Assembly: GCA_030248225.1 (NCBI GenBank)
Contig: JASANE010020131.1
Span: 1-64,000, forward strand
DNA from: Trileptium ribeirensis
Lineage: Eukaryota; Nematoda; Enoplea; Enoplida; Thoracostomopsidae
Direction: 5' to 3'
DNA length: 64,000 nucleotides
Part shown: positions 34,701 to 46,700 of the stretch, one piece after another
Numbering within the stretch: the stretch's first letter is position 1
Layout of the letters: every line of letters begins with the position of its first letter
Made by a program: the position numbers and the translations under genes
The notes under the pieces: generated by a model
Databases searched by the model: none
Seen by the model: the letters and a program-made list of their open reading frames with translations, nothing else
Told to the model about the DNA's origin: nothing

Positions 34701-37700
34701 TATTAACCTTCATTTATCTTTGTAGCAGAGCATTAGCAATGAATAATTTAGCATATATAATTTTGCAACAACATAGAATCGATAAACGCAAAAGCGCTGA
34801 CATTGCGAAGCTTTAAAACGTAAAAAATCGAGTTCAGCTTTGTGTTAAAACCGCAGCAAATATAAAACGCTGCTGTGCGGCATTGCATAATCAGAGCTGC
34901 AAAATTTTTTTAATCCGTCATGTAGTACATAATTCGAAAAGTTGACTTGCAATAATAATCTTATTGAATTTGGTTTATAAATGTCACTAGTTTGTTTGTT
35001 TCAACATGGGTGTTAAAAACTATAAGTTGATACCACTATTACATTATGTCAGTCACCCATCGATAAAGGCCTTCGTGCTTACGATTTGCATACTTTTTCA
35101 GGCTCGTCCTCCCGGCATGTATAAACAGGAATATATACGTGAATTATTTCAACGATATGGCGACGCAGACGACGCACCTTTGGCTCCACCGCTTCCCGAC
35201 TGGTGTGACGGTATGTATTATATTTATTGTCAGCACTTAGTTCAAAATATACCGTCACATTTGGTAATAAATTACTATTAATGCTATCTCTAACAGGTTT
35301 CAATGAAGTATTTATACAGCCGATTTTCATATTTCACCGTCGTAATTTAGATAAAACACTAAAAGCAAGACACACACAGACTGTGCTTTCTACGATGGTG
35401 AACCCCGTGGTTCGAGTATAACGAGGGGGTAAAGGGTTGACTCCATCGTTCGGACATGATCGCTATTGGCCACAGGGTGCCCGCGGGTTTCTCCAAACCA
35501 AATTTGAGGAGAATTTCTACACTAATTTGAGGAGATTTTTAAACGCAACGTCATCCACAGCACCGAGATGCACAAAGACAAAATTTCTAAATATGTACAG
35601 TTTCAAAGGGACAAGCGATAAACTGTATTAACAAACCTCTAGTCATTGTAGCAAGGCCGATAATTCTGATTCTTTTGCATGCAACTCCGCGTCTCGATCT
35701 TTGATGTCGGTCTGCAAGGCACGGCGCTTTGCCTTTAGCTCATCATGTTGATCCTGAATGCGTTTTCGACGTTGAATGTCAGATTTTTGTTGCTTTTTTT
35801 CGATAGTTTTCTTTCGTTCTAGGCTCTGACGATAATAACTGCGAGAACTGCGGAAGCGTGTCATCATTTCAGGGGTAATGGAGATACTCAGTGGGCCACC
35901 GGCCGTACAGATCGCAACATAGACTAGACGCTGAGCAGTGAGGCTTTCCTCAGTCAAATTTTCAACTAAGATGTCCTTATTAAACGAGAAACTGGCTTGG
36001 AGTGGCGCGTATCCGTGAGACAATAACAAGACTAATTAAACAACAGCGAAAATGTCCTCATAGCCCGACATCTGTGCAAAAGTGTCTGTATAAAAGCGAT
36101 CCAAACGATCATTCTTAATGTTAAAACTTGCCAGACGGATTTTGAATTGCGCGTTATGGATTAGCTTTCCAAACTGCAACTTTGCTCTATCGGTCGAATC
36201 CTCGCTGAGCCGATTGCTTTCGACTAAGCACTTCAACAGTACATAGTTCAGCGGCCACATAGTAGATCCCGTTAACGCTGTATACTCCGCCTTGCGACCA
36301 GGGACGTTTTTGAATAACCGATATAAGGCACGGAGAAAATTGTTAAGGTGCCACCCACTTGCAAAATGACCCTGCTGAAATGCTTCATTTAGAAATGCTC
36401 AATAACTGCAGAAGATTGTTGAGCGGCACAGGACTTAGTGCTTTCTTAAAAGCTGCCATGACCTTAACGGCATTTCTACGACCAATGAACACTGATGCCA
36501 AGTTCCGTTTCACAAGCATGCCGGAAGCTTCATTCCAAAATCGTAAGGCAACATCCATTTGACCACGTTGTGATATTCTGTTTAGCGCTTCGTCAAACAT
36601 CGCCACTACAACATTGCATTTTGACAACTTATCCAACAACTTACTGTTTTTTGAAGTATGGTGCTAATCCATAAATGGTGCCATAGGCGACTTTGTCGCG
36701 CCCCATGGAGAAACCTTTCGCAATATGGCTGTCGGTAAACATTGCGGAAAAAAGGTCTGCGGTAACTCGAAAGGACATGTGATTGTGCGCCGCCTTTAGG
36801 CACCAAATAATTTCAGCGCGAGTAACATCAGCAGAAATGACTATACTGTCCAGTGAGGACTGCGAGTTCCTGTTATCACTACTTTCGGTACCCTGTACGT
36901 TACAAGGGTCGTCAGCGGCCGCAGTATGACGCGAAGTCCTTGGAATCGCCGACAGCATGGTAGCAATGTTTGGTTGCCTCGAAACAATGCGGAAACTGGC
37001 CTTATGAGTTGCTGATTGAATATGACTTGTTAAAGCTTGGCGACCAACGTTCCTATTTTAAAATCTTTCAAATATACCGTACAACGAGCAAACCTTCCGG
37101 ATCTTTTGCTAACCAACTGACGTATTCAGGATGCAAATCCGCATTTAACCAGGCGTCGCGAAATGACGAAGAATATTTAGGCAGTTTAATTATTTATATG
37201 AACCTGAAATCATTGCAGCCAAAGATGCAAACATGAAATTTGGATTAGAGGTCATTTAAACTTTGCTTAACATTGCAACATTTCACTAATCTCAACGGTG
37301 GAAATTCGGCAATTGATAAGCGAAATGTTATTTGGAGTTCATGGCCGGAGAGATACACCGAACGAAAGATATATATCTTGGACTTGCAAGCAGGAGGCCT
37401 AAGTTCCATTCCCCTAAGTTTTGAATCGTGTACAAAATACGAAAATTAAACATCCATGATTGCATGATTTCTGATTTTATAAATAAGTTCAGTCAGAGAT
37501 TTCTCATTCAACAGACGCTGGAAGACGACGCGAGACTCCTGAAATAAAAACGAATAAGCTTACAAGGAACATCACTCATAAGACGGGAATTACTTTCTGC
37601 AGTCTTTCTCTTTGCTGTTTTCACTCTTTTGTGATATTCCAGCATGAACAAGTAGGTGTGTAAAGTTACCGAGCGAAGCGAGGCGAAAAGCCGGAGCTTT

Positions 37701-40700
37701 TCAATTTTTCGCAAATCAATATTACCAGAAAACACATTCCAATATTTTGTGTCAATTCATAAACCTATATAAGAATTTGAGGAGATTTTGAGTGAAATTT
37801 GAGGATTTGACAATTTCTCCACTACGGTCGTTCAGATTTGAGGAGATTTTTCCGATTTGAGGAGATTTGAAGAACGCGGGCACCATGTGGCCAGTTATCC
37901 CCACCAAAGTTTAACTACTCAGATTTTTTATTTGAACCTCATCCGTCTAGAGCTTAAGGTACGCTTGTACTGAATTTTGGTATTTGTTGTGCATCTAAAT
38001 AATAAAACACAGTAATATTAAAATAGCAGAAATTGATATAATAAATACTGGTTCCTCCAAAGCGGGGGGGGGCTGGAATTTCTCGATGCACCCTGGCACA
38101 ACATGAGCACCCCCGATAGCGGTCCCCTGGCAGAACTCTTGGCTTCCTTCCGTGTAAAACCACACCGAGATTGACATAAAAAAATTGACAAAATTTTTTA
38201 CAAAAATCCTTTTCCGAAATTACAAATTTGACTAGTTTCAGCAACAAATTGGTTGAAATGTTGCTGTTAACCTCAATAAGAGCGTTTTGCACTGTTTCTG
38301 AGCCTATATATTAATTGTAGCGTGTTTTGCCGAAAAATATTAAATTTTGAAAATTTCTAAATTCACGCCCCCTCGGCACAATTCGGCGCCACGACCCTCC
38401 CCCGCCAGTTCCGTACTAGAGGGGCCCGGTTCATGCCTCATGACAAAATTTTCAACGAATGGAGACGCCAGTAATACATACTGGTAGCTTTTCTCATCGC
38501 CAAAGTGATGCATTCTGGGTGTTGAACATGTAATTTCAAGAGGCGTGAACCGGCTGTATTGAGCATCAACTTACCAGATGATCCGAATAGCACCTATGTT
38601 GCTTTAATCATTGAGAAGATGTACCAGCTTATGCGTATTTAGTGACTCACTATGTGCAACTGCTCTGAGGATGGAGCTATCTACAAAATGAAACCAACTA
38701 ATATCCCGCATGCGAGGGCGAAACTTTTTAAGCTATCATTTTCTGTAATCAAGTGTTACAGGCTGTATTTGGTGTATATACCACCCTAAAACCTCTTGAA
38801 CTATTCTGGGCTCTCCAAATTGGGTGGGGGGCCCTGGCATTTTTCGGTCCCCCTGGTTCAGAACAGGTGCCCCCGGTTCATGCCCCTGGCAAAATTTTGG
38901 GCTCCCCCCGGTTCACCGCCTCTTAGAAAATTTTTTGTTTCCAATCGGTCCAAAGTACAAAAAATTGATCAAAATTTACTAAAATTCCGTTCAGAAGCCA
39001 AAAATTTCGCAAATTTTATCAAAATTTGCTTCAAAATCGGTTTTCTCAAAATTAAACGCGTTTTAGCACTGTTTCTGACACGATGTTTAACCGTTTTTCT
39101 CCTGGTAAAATGTCCCCTAGCAAAATCGCGGCCCCCCGGTTCGGAACCAGGGGGTCCCTGGTTCATGCCCCGTGGCAAAATTTTCAGCGAATGGAGAGCC
39201 TAGCCAAAACCCATTGATAATCCTAAAACTTCGTCGACCCTATGCGAAAACAATTATTGACAATGCATCAATAATTTATGCTGGCATCTAGATAACCAAA
39301 CCATCGTATGCAGCGTGCCACAACCTGTATATTATATAGACCTTTCTTGGTGTCCTGTACGCAATACATAACTAAACTACTGAAGGCAGAGTATATATAT
39401 TTAGGAAAATCAGGTTCATTGACCCCAAAACTCGTGAAAAAGCATGAAATATTCGCGTTGGTCACTATATAATCAAACCATTGTATTTAGTGTCCTGAAA
39501 ATCTTTATTATTGAATCGGAGCGACCGAAGGGAGCGGAGTTTCCACTGAGGGCGCCAGGGGAATCGTCAAAATTTCTTTTTTGTCTGTCGCTGACATTAA
39601 TAACTCATTTTTGAATGGATGGATTTCGACAAACTTTTTTTTTCGGTAGCAAAAGCAACGACGATGAGCCCTTTAGTTGAACCTGAACAGCTCCGACCCC
39701 ATCTTCCCGGTTAAAATGTCAAAACAGGGTTCTTAGTGTTCTTTGCCAAATATGGTCATACGGGCATCAGTGTTTCGCAGCCCGTATCTCTCGACGCAGG
39801 CTCTAGACCGAAAATGGTATATTTAGGTCTATAAATATTCTTCACAGGATCAATTTATCGAGATCTATTCAACTTTGCCAACCACGACTTTTTGTGAGAC
39901 CACTTTCTGGGTCGCTGTGGGCCCGAATATGGTTCGTTGACCCTTTTTCAAATTTAGCTGTGTTATTACTTGTTTTTACCATACACTGAATGACTAGTAA
40001 CTTATCGAGCACGTTGAATACGATGGTATCACTGCTTAGAGTCCAACTTGACTATATTATACGTTTTCATAGAGTTTCAGTGGTTTTACGGCCGATTTCC
40101 AAAATGTAGTGCGGTTTCATTTCTCTGATTACGTATTGCGTGCAGAGCATCAGGAATGGTCTATATATAAATATTTTTGAAGGCTGAATACAATGATTTG
40201 GTTATATTGATGTGCATATTTTATAACTTTTCATGTGTTTTCAATGAATTTATGGCCAATGAACCTTATTTTCATAATATAGTATGTCTTCAGTTTTTGG
40301 TTACGTATTGCATACAGGTTATCAATAATTATTGTATATATGTATTATACAGATTTTCCGCTAGACTGTGGTTTGGTTATCTAGAGTCCAGCACGATGAG
40401 TATGTTATGCATTTTCAGACATTTGCATTGGGTTTACGGTCAGTGAATCCGATTTCCAGTCCGTCTTCAGTAGTTTTGTACATGGCATCAAAAATAGTCT
40501 ATAATATATAATGGTTTTCGGTATGCTGAACACAATCATTTGGATATCTAGAGTCCAGTATGTATGCTTCATCCCTTTTCATGGATTTACAATGGGGTTA
40601 TGGGCAAAGAACCCGATTTCCATAATGTATTGTGTCTTCAGTTATTTGGTTACGTATTGCGTGCAGGTCATTAAGAATTGTCTGTATAGGTTTTGTGGTA

Positions 40701-43700
40701 GCATGAATATGATGGTTTGATATCTAGAGACCAGCACAAATACTTGATGCGTTTTATGGTGGTATATACAGTAAACACAACCTGGTGCACGTGAGTTAGC
40801 AAAATAATAAAAAGAAAGAACGGTCGCTTCGCCTGACGAGATACTAGTTATAATTTTTGTATTATAATATATTATTTTTGATGCAATGTACTAAACTACG
40901 GAAGACCGAGTATGGTTTGCAAATCGGGTTCATTGACTCTATGCTTAATGAAAACGTCTGATAAAGCATGAGATACTCGGACTGGGCCCTATATACCCAA
41001 ACCACTGTTTTCAACCTACCGAAAAACCTATATATATTCATGATTACCTGAACCAGTTGTTTGGTTATGTACGTAATAAAAAACCAAACAACTGAAGACA
41101 GACTATATTATGGAAATCGGGCCCATTGACCCTAAAACAACTTAAAACCCATGCAAATGCATGAAATATGTACGATATGTATCATGCAACAAAAACCATA
41201 ATGATGTTCGAATTCCAGCAAGGATTTCTTCTGCTCACAAGGTAGTTCGACCGGTCACCAAAAATGATTGTTCGAACAAAAAATGGTTATAACAAAACTC
41301 AATAATACTCCTTGTATTTCGACAAAATCCTAAATAAACTGATATACGGTCTGCAGAAGCACGCATTATCAGAACTTAAATAACAAATATGCAACAAATG
41401 CAACGATGTTGTAAATGCATGATAAACATGAAAAATGCAATTATAAACCTCCAGTTGGCCTAGGCAGCACAATTTTCTCACAGGGAAGCTGGGGAAAGCC
41501 CCCAGGTATTTCCAGTTCCCTGCATTTGGAAGCCTGGGCACCCAAGCTCAAAGCACCAGGTAAAATTTTGGTCTGTGGAGAGGCAAAATATTGTATAATT
41601 TTTTTCATTTCAAAATCTATTTTATCGGTTTCAGAATCTTCAACGGAGCTGGACGATAACGAAGTCGGTATGCCAAGCTTATCGAAACCGGGATCCGCCA
41701 ACGGAAATACACTGTCTCAGGTTTGTCAAAATCCACTGCGCGAGATAATATCTCTGCCTTATTCAAGTATTTATCACTCAAGACCTAGTTTTAGTTACCT
41801 ATTTCGCAAATGTAACCAAGTTTGATTTACACCCGCTTCGTGCTATACTTTTACATGGCAGGCAGCACAAGGTATTTTTTTACGAATTAAACTGTCATAT
41901 AAAATAATAATGCTTGCTATTGGCATGTATTGTTGTCCGCTTTCGACGCGAGCCATACTGTATCCTTCTCGGCGGGGTTTTGTATAGTAGTCTTGGTGTG
42001 CAATGATCATTATTCTAAACGACAGTTACTTTACGAGCTACTTATATCATATCATTATAGCTAGTTGTCAGATCCGTGGAATAAAGTCATTCTAGATCTC
42101 ACATAAAGTGCAGTAAACGTAAAATGCCCGTACATAATATAATCAGTTGTCATAATCTTTTACACCAAGTTATGTAATCAATATTGAATGTTTTTGTTTA
42201 GGAACCGCCATTTGAACCTCCAGGCCTTTGCGGTGTGCGAGCTGTTATGTCCCTTTCAGAGATTCGTAGGTTACAGTTGAAGCTAAAGAAATTGGTTGAA
42301 TATCTAAAGTAAATTACACTGTATCCTTTATATACTTATTCATTTTAAGTATTGTGATTTAAATTGATTATCCGTCAAATACACATCCGATTATAATAAA
42401 TAGAATCCTTGATCTCCGTTTTCCTAGCTTTTCTATTCGTACGAGGCCCAGAGTACTAACTGGAGCCACTACTTCGAAATTGTGATTTTCAGACATATGC
42501 TACTTAATTTGCCGACCCCCGACAGGGTTTGTTTTTTGTGCAATATAAGGCGCATTTGCACAATGTTTTATAAAAATGTGCACAAAATCGCGCAGGTCCG
42601 ATTTAAGAGATTTTTCGGCAAAACCTGGTGAACAAGAAATAAAGTAAATCGCTTAGGAATTTGATTTTTGATGCTTTCTGGTACAACTTTGCTCAATTAG
42701 ACTCCGACGCCGATGGCTTACGCGTCATCGTCGCTCAACATTTTTCACTTTCAATCGAATATTAGCTAGTTGAAATAACTTCTGACCACTGCCCCATGCC
42801 ACCAAAGCATTCTCGAGATTGTACTTTATTACTTCATAGCTTTACAATGTGTGTGAAGTGACTAGAAGATTTGGAAGTGTTAAATTGCCGCATTGGGATC
42901 CTCTATGTCGCCTGGTTTGTCAGGTTAGGACGGTCCCACACCTATACAAGCACCATCGCTTCGCAGCGATGACGAGCGACCCGAAATAATAACTAAAATG
43001 ATTTCTCCATGAGAGAATGAGTTCGGATAGACAAAGCATTAGGAATCAGTTAAGTTGGTAAAGCTATAAAACTCGGTTGGGCTCGTGAAGATTAGGGAAA
43101 GCCACAGAGTGGGTCATTGTTTCGGCAGTGGCTTACTCGCGAGCATACTTCAGTTTCGATAGATGGTTACTTTAAGTATATTAATATTAAGTCTAAAAAT
43201 ACACATAGGACGACGTGGACCTTATTTTAATTACCCGTACATAGAAATTCCACACTTGGCCGCCAATATCAGCGGTAGTGCGAACATCTTTCTTTGCAAA
43301 GTTGGATATATTATTTTGTATATAGCACACTCGTGAACCTAGGGATTAATATGATCATTAAATTGCCAAATTCCCACACGTTTGCCGATTCAAATTGCTG
43401 TGATATTATGATATGTTTTATAAGAACCTTAAATTAAGCCATGATCGAAAGGTCTGACGCAAAGCCTCAGATGCGAAAAATAGACTGAAAACAACGAACT
43501 GGTCGAGAATTACTTCATGTGGCTTTGAATTGGGCTGCTTCTATTTTTTACTTACGCTGAGATCAAATTATTAGATTTACTACACTCATAGCAACTACCA
43601 GAATATTTTTACTTTATACTTTTCCTTCGAGTACTTCTTAGAGTGGTCTTGATCCTTCCCGCCAAGTAATTCATAACCTAGCATGGGAGATATGTTTTCC

Positions 43701-46700
43701 ATATCATCGAGCTGAATTTAAACCTGGTAAACTTGATATTTAATAAATAACCAAATTCCAGCGGAGGCCAGGATAAGGAATGGCGGTTTGGTCTTCTTGG
43801 CCTATGTAAAGGTGACGTAGCCACCTTCCCTCGGACGTCAAAGCAGTACCATGTAGGTGACGTGCGCAACCAATCCGGTGGGATCCGAATACCTCCCGTG
43901 AAGCGCCTCCGCGGCTTGCTTAGCTCCGTAGCAGGGAGTAACCGGAATTCCGGTTCCGGCGAAAATCGTGTTCCGGTTGCGGTTCCGGCAAAGGGAAAAA
44001 ACCATACCGGAATTCCGGTTTAAAAATTTTGTTTGAAATTTTCCACGTTTTTTGCTTCATCCTGTAATCCAAACATGTAATATATATTATACAATGATCA
44101 ATCTCCAATACAACCAAGCAAAAGAAAAGATTTAACCAATTTGCCGTGTGAAACGTAAGTAGGGCACATAATTTGAGCAGGAATTTTTCATAATAACCTG
44201 CAGGAGTTTGTTAAATCAAAGACAGGTCGATGCTTGTAGCAGCTATATCACACATTCAGAAGTCTGCGGGGTACGTTCGAATTATACCGGTCCAACTCGG
44301 TAACAGTGTATGGCTTACGTAGAAGTACTTAGCCTATGCTTGGCTAACATAAATTGCGTCAAGCACCAGCTGGTGCACTTTAAACTTTGTAAATCAGGTG
44401 AACTTGAAGTAACGTTATCTGCAACGCAAGCAGAAACTGCTTCCTTGGCAATGAACTGTATTTATTGAAACTGTGCGAGCAGCATCACAGTGTCTCATTT
44501 ATAGCATTCTGATTAGAAAGTTATCATCATCATCTAACTGACGGGCACTGTTTGTCCAACGCTAGCCTAAACAGTGTGTCTGACCACTGATCAGAAAATT
44601 ACCTTCTATTTATTATTTTCTCTTAGAATCATATAAACCAATAATTTTAAGTTTCCTACAGAATAACATGCAACAAACGTATGTGTAGTAAAGGGAGGTG
44701 ACTGGAGACAGAGCGAAAGTGTGTATTCTACGCTCCAAGCTTTGTAAGCACATTCGATTTGACGCAGTATACGCAATGGTGTATAGTGGAAGACACTTTT
44801 TGCTCTGAATGTCCAAAAACTGACATATTTGATCGATAAATAAACATTATTACCTTCCTCAGTCTCTTTAAAGTTTCAGAAAGGCAATAATACCATCGCA
44901 ATACATTAAGTTTAATGTAAAAGTGATTTTTAATGCATTTTAAATCCACTATACCTTGATTTCTTCCATCATCTGTTTTACTATATATAAATTTCGAAGA
45001 CCAGGTTCCGGATCCGGTTTAAATGGACGGTTCCGGATGCTGGTTCCGGTTCCGGTATATTTCGGTTCCGGTTATTCCCTGCTCCGTAGCTTCTAGGGTC
45101 TGACCGAGGAAGATGGTCCAGAATGAGCACGTTAGGTCCTCCCATGAGACTGCGATAGCTGGGGTCGTACGGGCATCGCGTTTGGAAGTGCGTGGTGCAG
45201 CAGCGTCACGTCGACTACATTAGCAAATTTTGGCATTTTTGTTTCATAAAATGTAATACTGAGGCAGACACGCATAACATAAATACATAAATATAAACAT
45301 TAATATAAGCATTATTATAATACAATGTTAATCGCCACATTAACCTCCACCTCCGAATTTGGCGTCAAGTCACTCCGAGAGGCCCGTATTGCCATAGATC
45401 TGTCTGAATCCCTCAACAGTAGCTACTTTATACTGCCGTTAAATCCCAGAATCAATACTATTCAGTATGACGTTGTTTACAATGCTTTGTCTAGGGAGCT
45501 TGAAGTAGACTAAGTTTGATGTAGTTGATGAATATTGTTACTGGATCGGCAGTGTGCTGTCAAAACCAACATGATGATATTTAATTTCCAGTTAATTTAT
45601 CTGGTTTAGAATGTGGTCAAAAATATGTTAAAAATGACTAATTTCTCAGACTAATAAACTTACATTTGTTTTGTTGTATACCCAATGACAGACATTGTTA
45701 TCGCCTTATGAAAACAGTTGTAGTATTGTGATAAGTTTAGAAAATGTAAACTACATAACATAGTATAAAATATATATGATGTTTAGGAACGACTTTCCAG
45801 GAAGCCAGCCAGTATCAATGGATCGTGATAATATGTTTAAGATAACACAAAAAGTGTACAGGGTTAGCTGGAAAGCCGATGGAACAAGGTATATTGCTCT
45901 TGGGCGACTACCTATAGTACCACTGCTATTTAGTATTCCATTTTGCTTGATATTTCGGACAGTATTTTGAAAGAGTTCGTAAAGATATGTGACTATGTTA
46001 ATAATAATTATCATTACATTGATTTATTATTAGTTTGTAAATATAACAAGTTTCAATCGACATGTTCAGCGACATCTTTGGTAAAATTAACTTGGATATC
46101 CAAACATCTAAGATTGTATGATACATGTTTCGAGACATATCTTATAGAATGTTAGTCCAGGGCGTGCAGCTGGGTAGATAAGAATCCAGGTATTGAAGCA
46201 TGATGGATGTAAAGATCGGAGTTTCGTCTTAAATGCCGTTTAACTATGATAATCCGGGGCCACCCCTAGTTCCCAACCGAGAGCGCGCAATTTGCCAGGT
46301 AGTATTTTGCCATGAAAAACGGTAAAATCGTGTCTCACAGAAGAAGCCAGAATCTCACAAGGCAAGCTGAAAAGATTGTGGTCTTAAGCATACTGTGCCC
46401 AACTTTAACTTTTGACTATTCGCACAACCATCGCATAGCAAAATTGAGACCAGCATACAGAATTAAAGCTACAAGTTTATTGGAACGCGTTTTTATCAGA
46501 GGAGTCGTTTTTGAGCTATAATGACCCAAATTTTAAAAATGCCCTAACAACTTAAATTTTCCAAATTTTGGATAAATGAATATTAAGTTTATTACCTACT
46601 AGAGGCGATCAATGATTTTGTAAGTTTTTTTATTAACACCCGCTAGAATCGTTAGTTTTATTGATTTCAATCTGCATTGTGTACGTCGTTAGCATTGTAT

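Noticed and set aside
35643..36029. Independent coiled-coil protein gene on the - strand
   Set aside because: It is the C-terminal segment of the broken transposase-like gene within the terminal repeats of the hAT-like element, not a separate gene.
45889..45968. In-frame extension of RNGTT exon 10 ([10 protein letters not shown]..)
   Set aside because: The extension follows a good donor and ends in a stop, while exon 11 restores the conserved GTRYLMLI sequence; it is intron.
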